NCBI GenBank assembly: GCA_035235625.1
Contig: CP141140.1
Location: forward strand, 17,318,685-17,382,684
Direction: 5' to 3'
Length of the DNA: 64,000 nucleotides
From: Saururus chinensis
Lineage: Eukaryota; Streptophyta; Magnoliopsida; Piperales; Saururaceae
In this document: positions 13,305 to 23,172 of the stretch, in pieces
Numbering within the stretch: position 1 is the stretch's first letter
Layout of the letters: each line of letters opens with the position of its first letter
Notes under the pieces: generated by a model
The model's input: the letters and a program-made list of their open reading frames with translations, nothing else
What the model was told of the DNA's origin: nothing
Database searches by the model: none
Made by a program: the position numbers and the translations under genes

Positions 13305-13440
13305 GCTTGGGACTTTAGTCTTGACAAGCAGGGTTGCCCGGGAGTTTAGACTTGATGGGCAGGCGTTGCTCGAAGGCGTTGGCCTTGAGGAGCATGTCTA
13401 TTTGATGAGTGTTTGCTCGAGGGCTCCGGCCTTGAAGAGC
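13305..13440 (+). repeat. array of four 25-26 bp hairpins (LTR copy 1)
   Basis: The units are at 13305-13329, 13336-13360, 13368-13393 and 13415-13440. Outer stems differ but pair: GCTTG/CAAGC, GCCC/GGGC, GCTC/GAGC, GCTC/GAGC. A conserved CTTGA precedes the right arm in all but the second unit, where it is CTTGAT. Three units contain an inner pair (GACT/AGTC, AAGGC/GCCTT, GGC/GCC). This array occupies the place of the TGTGT-loop array in copy 2. Confidence 0.75.
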
Positions 13441-13522
13441 AGGTTTATTCTCTATGTGTATGGACTTGCATGTTGGACTAGTGTGTGTGTGTGTGTGTGA
13501 TACTTATACATGCATGATGAAT

Positions 13523-13742
13523 GAGAATGTGATGCATGATTGAATATGTATGTTAGAGATACATTTCATGCAGGTTGATTATGATGTGATGCATGATGGA
13601 ATATGTATGTTAGAGATATATTTCATGCAGGTTGATTATGATGTGATGCATGATTGGATATATATGTTAGAGATACATTTCATGCAGGTTGTTATGATGT
13701 GATGCATGATGGGATATGTATGTTAGAGATACATTCATGCAG
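13523..13742 (+). repeat. minisatellite, about 57 bp x 4 (LTR copy 1)
   Basis: The unit contains GATGCATGATTGAATATG and ATGTATGTTAGAGATACAT. The latter is a hairpin with stem ATGTAT/ATACAT. A (GT)n tract at about 13483-13498 lies just before it. Confidence 0.85.
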
Positions 13743-14439
13743 GGTTTATGATAAGAATAAAATTATGTGGATTATGCATTATGAGGCAGTTTTAGGTGAT
13801 GTGTATGTGTGATAAAAAAATGATGCACCTTGCCAATCTTTGATCTAAATGATTATATTGCTATGCTATTGTGTTTTCGATGTTGATAGTGATATTAAAA
13901 ACCATTGCTGAGTTTGTTAAACTCACCCATCTTTCTTGTGTTTTGCTTTAGGGCTACGTGGTGCGACACACAGACAGACAGGATCTCATCTTTGAGGAAA
14001 GGTCGGAGATGGCATGTGTAAGGACCCTCATCTTTAAACCGGTTTTGGTTTTCTTTAATTATGGGTTATCGTGAGATTTACGTGTTTTTTGATCTTATTC
14101 GGTGATTTCGTAAAATAAATAGAGTTTGTGATGGTTTCAACCAAAATTAATTTCAACATTAGTGGTTTTAAGTGATTTTAAACCAAATGTGAATTTTTGA
14201 GATTTTTTGGAATTTTTACTATTTTCTCAAAAATTAGGGTTTTGGCGGGACCCCTGTGGGCCCCACCGTCGAAAATTTTATTTTTATGTCAAATGAACCT
14301 AGACATATACTTAAGGTCATACAAAAATTTTTAGAATTTTATTAGGCTTAATTTGTGCTTAAATTTACAAAATACTCACTTTTAGCCTACTTTTCATATT
14401 TACACCCCAAAACTTACCTATGCCTACCCCAACCCTTAC

Positions 14440-14449
14440 TATAAAAAGG
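14440..14449 (+). promoter_or_regulatory. LTR TATA box
   Basis: TATAAAAAGG sits about 420 bp inside LTR copy 2. The same position holds TATAAA at 19565-19570 in copy 3 and TATATAAGG at 38449-38457 in copy 4. Confidence 0.6.
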
Positions 14450-16024
14450 CAAACCAGAGCCATTTTCATTTTTGGGAATAGGCTAAGGAAGGAGGGCTGG
14501 CCTAATCCCCACTTAGGCCCGAATTAGAAGCCGATGAAGGTAAGCTTGCTCTAATTAAGCACTAATCCAGGGCTTTTCTCTTTATTTCTTCCAAATCTAC
14601 CATTTTTCCCTTCATTCAATTCGTTTTTGACCATCAAAAGCTACTGATTTGTGTTTTACTATAAACCCTAACATTCAAATTTTGATTTTTACTACCAATA
14701 AGCCCTAGATCTAAGGTTTAGTTAGGGATTTCTTGGGTAAATCGATTTCTATTAGAGTTTAATTCAAACTCATTGTGTTTTCAAGGATTTCAAGAAGGGT
14801 GACTCTTCAATCCGAGCTTAATCAAGTGCTGAGGTAATGGGTCTTCAAAATCTCTGTTTGTCCATGGTAAAACTCTCCATTTTTGGCTTATTTCGAAATG
14901 GTTTGCTTGATTTAGTGTGTTAATGGTAAGATTAGAAAATGGAATTATTTAATCCTGATTTCTTAGGGTTTTGCATTATTATGGTTTGGTTTGATATTCT
15001 GGAAGTCAAGGAGGACTTTTGATGATGATTAGGGTGCTAGATGTGGATTTGAAGTGTTATATATAGTGTTTCGGTTTGATTTTGCGAAAGGAAGAAGATG
15101 ACTGTTCTGCCGTGTTGGCGATCGATCGGCCCTGCAGGGCGATCGATCGGCTGAACTGTAAATTTCAAATTTTTGCGTGTAACCGATCGAACGGCTTGAA
15201 GGGCGATCGATCGGCTACACAGGAAATTGTATGTTGTGCATATGATGTCTATTTCGATGATTCCACTTTAGCTTGCCAATTTTATATGAATGTGGAGTGT
15301 TTTAAGCTATGTTAGGCTACTGGAAACGCATGCTATTAAGTTTATGGAGTTGAGATATATGCTTAGAGATGGTGGAATGACTTATGCCTTGTGGCATGAT
15401 GTTGGAATCGTTATTTTGAAATTATGAATAGTTGTTTCCCTTTGGTTAAGCATATTTTCAGTAGGACTACAATCATTGTTGGACTGGTTTGTTATGATAG
15501 ATTGTGGTTAATGGTGTGTGAATGTTGGTGAATGCCATGACTTAATGATGAAATGAGTGATGTTATATGTGTTTAGCCTTTGTGGTTGAGTTTTGAATCT
15601 AGCTATGATTTCAACGATTATTCTCCTATGATTTCCGCTGGAATTCATGTTTAGATGGAAATTCACATGTGTAGTGTGGTAATGAGTTTAATTTCAAGCA
15701 TGATGGCATGTATTATGTGAAATGCTTTTACTAGATACACACACACATGTGGGGTTAAATGATGATGTTGAAGCTTGATATTGTGATTATGAATGATGCA
15801 TTAGGGGCTGATGAGAGCACTTATCATGGATTAGGATTCATGTATGCTTTGCCCATGTATGTACCATGATGCATGCATCATGAAAATGTATTTCCAATTG
15901 AGGCTTCATCGTGATTAATCGAATTTGACCAATTGGATGCAATGTGATGGAATTGTGTGCCGGCTTGATCGGTCGTGGATTAATCGCAAGTTGATTGGTC
16001 CGAAAGGACATATTTTGATTTGAA

Positions 16025-16469
16025 GTTCCTGTGTGGAACGATTTGAAGTTCCTGTGTGGAACGAGTGCACTCCCCGGGTTGAGTCTTGTTTAATGGAATG
16101 ATATGGGGATGAGTTGTGTACTTGTCTTGCGGATATGTGAGAATATTATTATGTGTGTCATCTGGACCCTGAGAATCCAGTGTGGTATGCCGTGTGCACC
16201 CCGCTACCACGTGTTCTAGGGTTCTCTGTGTGAGAACTTGGGCTCTTCCCTCCGCAGAAGATGTCCCTGGGCGAACACCCCTGCTCTAGATTCTATGTGT
16301 GAGAATGGGACATCCTTGGCCAAGATCGTCCAGGGCGAGCAGTATTAGGGATTGACAACCCCGATCTTTCTTGAATTCTTGTGTAGAATTTTGGACCATG
16401 ACACGCCTTCGTGGCCTTGTCCATGCTCCCGTCTGTGTGACATTTATGTGTGATTACTCCATGATGGAG
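16025..16469 (+). repeat. array of short hairpins with constant TGTGT loop (LTR copy 2)
   Basis: Units: GTTCC-TGTGT-GGAAC (16025-16039 and again 16048-16062), GTTCTC-TGTGT-GAGAAC (16221-16237), ATTCT..TGTG..AGAAT (16290-16306), AATTCT-TGTGT-AGAATT (16374-16390), GTC-TGTGT-GAC (16431-16441), then CTCC-ATGAT-GGAG (16457-16469). A further hairpin, CTGGA/TCCAG, encloses CCCTGAGAA near 16163-16181. Stems change sequence but stay complementary. Confidence 0.8.
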
Positions 16470-16474
16470 GTTGT

Positions 16475-17030
16475 GATGGTATTATGCATGTGGGAATATG
16501 TATATTAGAGATACATCCATACAGATTTTGATGATATTATGCATGTGGGAATATGTATGTTAGAGATACATCAATGCAGATTTTGATGATATTATGCATG
16601 TGGGAATATGTATGTTAGAGATACATCCATGCATGTTGATTTTGATATCATGCATGTGGAATATGTATGTTAGAGATACATCTATGCAGGTTGATTTGGT
16701 ATAATGCATGTGGAATATGTATGTTAGAGGTACATCCATGCATGTTGATTTTGATATTATGCATGTGGAATATGTATGTTAGAGATACATCCATGCAGGT
16801 TGATTTGATATAATGCATGTGGAATATGTATGTTAGAGATACATCCATGCATGATGATTTTGATATTATGTATGTGGAATATGTATGTTAGAGATACATC
16901 CATGCAAGTTGAATTGTGAAATAATGCATGTGGGAATATGTATGTTTGAGATACATCCATGCAGTTTGATTTGATACTGTGCATGTGGGAGTATGTATGT
17001 TAGAGATACATCCATGCAGGTTGAATTATG
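16475..17030 (+). repeat. minisatellite, about 55 bp x 10 (LTR copy 2)
   Basis: The unit contains ATTATGCATGTGGAATATG and ATGTATGTTAGAGATACATC. The second part is the same ATGTAT/ATACAT hairpin as in copy 1. Open frames on the minus strand here (16648-16984) are products of the repeat and not genes. Confidence 0.92.
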
Positions 17031-17163
17031 CATTATGATGCAGTTTTTAAGTGATGTGAATATGTGATCAGAAAATGATACACCTTGTACATCGTTGATT
17101 TGAAAGATTATATCGCCATGCTATCGTATTTTCGATGTTGTTAGTGATATTAAAACCATTGCT

Positions 17164-17226
17164 GAGTTTGTTAAACTCACCCCTCTTTTTGTGTTTTGAT
17201 TTGGGGCTGCGTGGTGCGACACGCAG
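17164..17226 (+). other. two conserved stem-loops near the LTR 3' end
   Basis: GAGTTT-GTT-AAACTC (17164-17178) and CTGCGTG-GTGCGA-CACGCAG (17207-17226). In copy 3 the second reads CTGTGTG-GCGTGA-CACGCAA (22161-22180), so most of the pairing is kept. Confidence 0.65.
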
Positions 17227-18048
17227 ACGGACAGGATTGCCTCTTTGAGGAAAGGTCAGAGATAGCTTGGGTGTGATGATGGAGATCGTTGTGTGACTTA
17301 CTTTCGTTTATTTCATGCTTTATGTTAGAACCTTTGTGTAGATTTCTTGTTTTGGATTTATGTCATATTTTATAGTTGTGATGCTTATGACTTATTTTGA
17401 GCCGTGTTGGCTTTACTTAACTAAGTTTGTGGGTTTGAGATTGTTGTTTACTTTGTGATAAGCAACACCTTTTCCTTCCCTTTTGTTTACTCTTGCTCAA
17501 AGGATTGTGCGCACTCCATATTTCTATTAATCGCCCGTGGTTAGGGTTAAGTCTTCCGCTAGAATCGTTTCTCAATCTTCACTTCGTCGCCCCCGCGCGC
17601 TTGACAGGCCCCTGGACTGGGTTCGGCTCGGGCATCGCCGGGGCGTGACAGCATAGATGTGATCATGGAGATCGTTGTGTGACTTAGTTCCTTTGGTTTT
17701 ATGCTTATGTTTAGAACCTTTGTGTAGGGTTCTTTGTTTTGGATTTATGTCACATTTTGCAGTTATGTTTGCTTAAGACTTATTTTGAGCCAGTGTAGGC
17801 TTTAGTTGACTAAGCATGTGGGTTTGAGATTAGATATTTACTTTGTAATAAGCAACTCTCCTTCTTTCCTTCTATTTACTCTTGCTCAAAGGATTGTGCG
17901 TACTCTGTAATTCTGTTAATCGCCTGTGGTTAGGGTTAAGTCTTCCGTTAAATCGTTTCTCAATTTCTCCTTCGTCGCCCGCGCGCGCTTGACCGGCCCT
18001 TGGACCGGGTTTAGCTCAGGTCGGGCATCACTGGGGTGTGACACCGGG

Positions 18049-18397
18049 CATCTAGCTGGTGGCACCTCTCCGGCTCATCCAGAACGAGAGAGGAGGCTTT
18101 GGGTGGTTCTAGACAAATCTAGAACAAGCTCGCTCAAGCCCGACGTTTTCCCTCATTTTTAGTTTTTTTCCTCTTTTTTCCTTTTCTCTCCCTTATCCTC
18201 TGCACTTTCATTCTCTTTTAATTTTTTGCACCATAAGCGGGCATTGAGGCCCGAGGCCTAAGACTGACCCCACACCCGACTCTACGAGTATGAATACCGA
18301 GACAAAATATACCAAAGTGTCACATTTTCCTACCAAAAATGATTAACAAATAGCAAAAAAATTACAAGAAATCATTAAAAAAATAAGAGGCATTATA
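18049..18397. other. right part of the older repeat interrupted by LTR copy 1
   Basis: Continues 8991-11083. It is CT-rich and ends in a purine-rich stretch just before repeat B. No gene seen. Confidence 0.5.
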
Positions 18398-21160
18398 ATA
18401 AGAATGATTCTTAATGGGTCAAGGGATCTTATCTGGATGGTTTTTCCCAATATACATTTTTGTTGTGTGTGCATGTGCCTCATTGAGCTATGTTTATGTC
18501 CTTTTAGTATATGTGAAGGTGTCTCCTTAAAATTTGGTTATACCCTTTCATAGTCTATATAAATTAATCTTTTATGTGCACTCAATAGGGGATATTTATA
18601 AATTTTCTCTATAAATTATGTTTATGTGTATAAAATAAAACAAAGTTATTTTCGTCGTTGAGTTGCTGTTGGAACGTTTCCAATAAATAGCAACAAATCA
18701 TTTCATCATGTCATTTCATCATGAGAGATAAACATTCGTTTATCCCAGAATGCCTACAAGGAGAACATATGTCTCAAGAAGATAGCTTACTTAGGGGCTG
18801 TTTGGGTACTGAATCGTAAGAAGATTTAGTCGATTCAGTGTCAATTCAACACTAAATTTTTAGAATCTTGTTTATGTACATAAGCTGCGCTGAATTAAAA
18901 ATTTAGTACTAAAGTTAGATTCAGGCCTTTTCAAGCCTGAATCACTGAACCTCATGAGGTGATTCAGTTGATTCAGTCCCCTAATCACCGTTTTTAAAAT
19001 TACAGATTCTATATTTTTCAATGGTTATCGTTCATATCGATTTGAGCCTTGACAAACGTGCCATATAGGTAGGGCCCGCTTTAAAAATTCAAAATTACAT
19101 GACCTTGTAGAATCTTGTTTGATAGTGCTTGAATTTAGAAGCGTAATTGTAAGGACTCTCAATTTTGAACTAGTTTATTTTAATGTTATTTATCGGTTAA
19201 TGTGTGGTTTACGTATTTTCTAATCTAAATTCAGAGGTTTTCAAAAATAAATAGGATTTCTAAAGGTTTTAAGCAAAACTAACTATACATTTATGAGTTT
19301 TAAGTAATTTTTAGTCAATTCTGAAATTTTTTTATTTTTTACTAATTTTTTGAAAAAATTAGGGTTTGGCGGGACCCCTGTGGGCCCCACTGAGAAAATT
19401 AGGATTTTTAGATAAAAATGCCCCAAACATCAACATAAGCTCATACACAAAAATTTAGAATTTTATCAGATTTAATTGGTGCTCAAATCTTTAAAATACC
19501 CATTTTTTTAGCCCAAAATTCTATTTACACCCCATTAGTTCATTAAGTGTACCCCAAGCCCTACTATAAAAAAAAAAGGGCTAAGCCATTTCCATTTTGA
19601 GAATAGGCTGGGAGGAAATGATTAAGGCCTAGTTCCCCAATTAGGCCTGGACTAGAAGGGATTAAGGTATGTTCTTCCTTAATTAAGTTTAAACCATAGA
19701 TTTTCTCCTAATCCTTTCTTAATCCAATATTTCCCCTTTGATTTGATTCAATTGCAAGCATCAAAGTCACTAATTTGCTCCCTTACTTCAAAACCTTACT
19801 TATCAAATTTTATTTTTTATGCTTAACAAACCCTAGATCTAAGATTTCTTTAAGGTTTTCAATGTTAAATCGATTTTTAATGGAGTTTAACTTAAGACAC
19901 TATGTTTTTGGAAGGTTTCCAAGAAGGGTGAAGGTCAAATCTAAATCTAAACAAGTGACAAGGTAATGGGTCTTCAAATCTCAGTTTTCTTATGGTAAAA
20001 TCTCGATTTTTATGGTTTATTTGGAATGAGTTTGTTTGATTTAGTGCTTTAATGGTGGGATTAGTAAATGTTAATTTCTTGTTCCAATTTCTTAGGGTTT
20101 TATTTTAGAATAGTTTAGATTAGTGTTCTGGAAGGTTTGATGAGTTTTTGATAATGTTTGGTACCATGGATGAATATTTGAAGGTGTTTTCATGGTGTTT
20201 CGGTTTTGAAATTCGAAATGAAGAAGAAGGTCAAATTTGTTGTGTTGGCGATCGAATGGCCTACTAGGGCAATCGATCGGCAACACTACAGTTTCGGCAA
20301 ATTTACAGTATAGCCGATCAAACGGCCTTACAAGGCAATCGAACGGTTATACAACAGTTTTTGCTATTTTTGAAACTTATGCACATTTCAATGTTTTGCT
20401 TCATTTGATGATTCTAATAGTTATGGGAGGTGATTATGATGAAATTAGGCTACTTGAGGTGTAGAATTGATGATGAAAGTGTATGAATTATGTTTAGGTG
20501 TTGTCTTGTGACATCATATTATATTAATAATTATACATGTTGATATTGAAGTACCTTAAATTTGTGAATGTTGGTATTCTTATGAATAGAATATGTTTTT
20601 AGCAGGGATATAATGTGGAAAAATGGTGAGATGTATTCTCTCATAATGAGGATGGCTTATGGGTAGTGGATGTGATCATGTTGTGGCTTAATGAATGGAA
20701 GAATCATGATTGTGGGAGTGAATGTTCGATTTCACATAGATGGATTTAATCCTTACAGTGGATTTTATTTTGATTTCAGTTAGGAATTATTGTTTTGAAT
20801 GTCTTCAAGAATGTGTAAATTGTCTTATGAGTTTATGTCAAGCATTGGGCATATGCTTAGATATGCATGAACACACACGTATGGGGAATTTACTATGACA
20901 TTGTAGTTAATTATGCCTTGATTATGTTACATGAAGGGATTGATTGGGAGCACGTTCCATGTGTTAGAACCCATGTAGGTCTTGCTCACGGATGTATCAT
21001 GTTATCATGCATCATGGATTGGTGTTCATTGACGAAGTTTTTACCGATGTTTAACTGGAATTAATTGATTGTATGCAATGGTTGAGATTGCATGCCAGAT
21101 TAATTGCTCAGTGAATTAATCGAAACTTGGTTGGTCCGAAATGACATATTTTCAATTTAA

Positions 21161-21578
21161 GTTCCTGTGTGGAATGTGTATACTCCCCGAGTTGAGTCTA
21201 GAGAAATAGAATTATGTGGGGACGAGTTGTATACTTGTCTTGTAGATTTGAAATTATTTTTATGAATGTCATCTGGACCCTGAGAATCCAGTGTGGTATG
21301 TCGTGTGCACCCGCTACCACATGTTCTAGGGTTCCCTGTGTGGGAATTTGGGTTCTCCCCTTCACAGGAGATATCCCTGGGTGAACACCTCTGCTCTAGA
21401 TTCTCTATTTGAGAATGAGACATCCTTGGCCAGGATCGTCCAGGGCGAGCAGCTTTAGGGATTGACAACCCCGACTCTTTTTCATTTCCTGTGTGGAAAT
21501 TTGACAGTGTTATCACCTTCGTGGCCTTGACTGTATTCTTGCCTGTGTGGCAATGCTTGTGTTTACTCCTTGATGGAG
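21161..21578 (+). repeat. hairpin array with TGTGT loops (LTR copy 3)
   Basis: GTTCC-TGTGT-GGAAT (21161-21175), GTTCCC-TGTGT-GGGAAT (21331-21347), ATTCTC-TATTT-GAGAAT (21400-21416), ATTTCC-TGTGT-GGAAAT (21484-21500), TTGCC-TGTGT-GGCAA (21539-21553), CTCC-TTGAT-GGAG (21566-21578). Order and spacing match copy 2. Several stems differ at both arms in a pairing-compatible way. Confidence 0.82.
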
Positions 21579-21669
21579 GCATTCACCATTTATATTGATG
21601 CATGTCTATTATGAATGCTATGCATGATTGTTTATCATGTGTTTGACACGTTTGTCGTGCAGGGTGAAT

Positions 21670-22015
21670 GAATTTGATGTAATATGAATGCATGATCAGA
21701 AATGGTGTGATTGAGACACTATTATGCAGGTTTATGTGATATAAACGCATGATCAGAAATGGTGTGACAGGTTTATGTGATATAAACGCATGATCAGAAA
21801 TGGTGTGATTGAGACACTATTATGCAAGTTTATGTGATATAAACGCATGATCAGAAATGGTGTGATTGAGACACTATTATACAGGTTTATGTAATACGAA
21901 TGCATGATCATAAATAATGTGTTTGAGACACTATTATGCAGGTTTATGTAATATGAATGCATGATCAGAAATGATGTGTTTGAGACACTATTATGCAGGT
22001 TTATGTGATATGAAC
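21670..22015 (+). repeat. minisatellite, about 57 bp x 6 (LTR copy 3)
   Basis: The unit contains ATAAACGCATGATCAGAAAT and GTGTGATTGAGACAC. The second part is a hairpin (GTGT/ACAC) with loop GATTGAG. In copies 1 and 2 the corresponding hairpin is ATGTAT/ATACAT with loop GTTAGAG. Confidence 0.88.
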
Positions 22016-23172
22016 ATAAGATCTAAAAGTGGTATAACATGTTAATCTTATATTTGATTTACTTTATTGTCATGTCATTGTGTTTTCTGGTGATTATAGT
22101 TATATTTAAAACCATTATTGAGTTTTTATACTCACCCCACTTTCTTGTTTTGTTTTGAGGCTGTGTGGCGTGACACGCAAACAGACAGGATCCTTTATAT
22201 GAGGAAAGGTTGGAGAGAACTTAGGAGTAGTTGTGGAGGCTCTTAGTTTTGGATGTCTCTTCGTTTATCTTATTTTGATGTTAGAACCTTATAGATGATC
22301 CTTGTCTTAGATTTGTGAGATACTATATTTTAGTTTCTTCGATACTTATTTTGGAGCCAAGCGTGTGGCTATGAATTATTAGTATGTGGGTTTGAGATTA
22401 TGGTTTAATTAGAATTTAACTCTTTTGGTTCTACCTATTTATTCTTATTCAAAGTAGTGTGTAAACTCCGTAAATTAGTTTGCCCGTAGTTGGGGCACAA
22501 GTTTTCCGCTATTTTTTTCCTCAATCGTTTCAATCCGTCACCCCCGTGCATTGGTTCGGCCCTTAGACCGGGTTCAGCTCGGGTCAGACAGTGTCAGGGC
22601 GTAACAGTCATGGTACAAAGAATGTGCATATCCGAGTTCAAGAGAGAGAGAGTTATATTAGTTTAAAGTTTTAAAATTGGGTTTGAGGCGATATCTGAAT
22701 TTATTCTAACAAATTCTCTATCTAAACGTAATTCAATTTCAGAGATAAACTTTTTGAATTAATTTATTATTAAATTAATTCGCTACTGAATTAATTCAGT
22801 ACCTAAACGACTCCTTAGACTCTATATTTTTTTAAAACTTATTACTCATCTTGTGTTTGTAAGTATTTATTGAAGGATTGATTTAAGACAACTGGATATT
22901 CGGAAATGAGCGGTCCAATAATTAACTATTCCCTTTATTATATATTTAATTTATTTTATATATACCGTTTTGATTTATTTATTTTTAAATTGTAGCTGGT
23001 GTCATGCTAATTCGCTGAAGTCAGCAATAACCACATAACTGCGCGACCCAGCCCGGGCTCGAGCACGCCATTCATTCGGTGTCTAGTCTTAGAGCCCCTT
23101 GCGGCTTTAACTGCCCCGGCCCGAGCCTGAACTCTGAAGTATGTCGAATCATTGGCAGTGATGTAGAGTACA

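Larger units (their letters stand above)
14017..17650 (+). mobile_element. long solo LTR (copy 2), nested in copy 1
   Basis: TGTAAGGACCCTC...GGGGCGTGACA, 3634 bp, flanked by GCATG (14012-14016) and GCATA (17651-17655). Copy 1 reads continuously across the junction once this element is removed. A TATA box (TATAAAAAGG, 14440-14449) lies about 420 bp from the left end, so if it is used, U3 is short and R-U5 very long. It is the best-preserved member in the window. Confidence 0.93.
11089..18043 (+). mobile_element. long solo LTR (copy 1), split by a second solo LTR
   Basis: It starts TGTAAGATCCCTGATC and ends GGGGTGTGACA. It is flanked by CCGGA (11084-11088) and CCGGG (18044-18048), a 5-bp duplication with one change. 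Removing the nested element leaves about 3.3 kb. Four related LTRs occur here (also 14017, 19148, 38037). TGTAAG(G)ACC... and ...GGGCGTGACA termini with 3-4 kb LTRs resemble Del/Tekay chromoviruses; that assignment is inference. No gag-pol is attached, so it is a solo LTR. The TATA box seen in copy 2 is degraded here. Confidence 0.9.
19148..22606 (+). mobile_element. long solo LTR (copy 3), inside the Harbinger MITE
   Basis: TGTAAGGACTCTC...CAGGGCGTAACA, 3459 bp, flanked by GTAAT (19143-19147) and GTCAT (22607-22611). The related MITE at 49629-50150 shows the uninterrupted sequence GCGTAATAGTACCAAG at about 49957-49972, confirming the insertion point. It has a TATA box at 19565. Confidence 0.92.
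18794..22814. mobile_element. PIF/Harbinger (Tourist-like) MITE carrying a solo LTR
   Basis: Left end GGGGCTGTTTGGGTACTG; right end, read inward, GGAGTCGTTTAGGTACTG. It is flanked by TTA (18791-18793 and 22815-22817), and repeat A shows the empty site TTAGACTC at 7761. A 3-bp TTA target and GGGGCTGTTTGG-type ends fit PIF/Harbinger. Without the LTR it is about 557 bp and non-coding. A related copy without the LTR is at 49629-50150. Confidence 0.88.
18398..23172 (+). repeat. direct repeat B, split by a Harbinger-type element
   Basis: Bases 18398-18790 and 22818-23172 together match repeat A (7379-8055). The intervening DNA is the element 18794-22814 with its TTA duplication. The right end lies about 1.5 kb upstream of the bZIP start codon. 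Confidence 0.75.

Noticed and set aside
16648..16984. Minus-strand frames encoding a repeated peptide
   Set aside because: A by-product of the 55-bp minisatellite; the repeat length and a lack of stops in one frame explain it.
16475..17030. Regularly spaced repeats resembling a CRISPR array
   Set aside because: This is plant nuclear DNA. The units are whole tandem copies with no unique spacers, and they lie inside an LTR.
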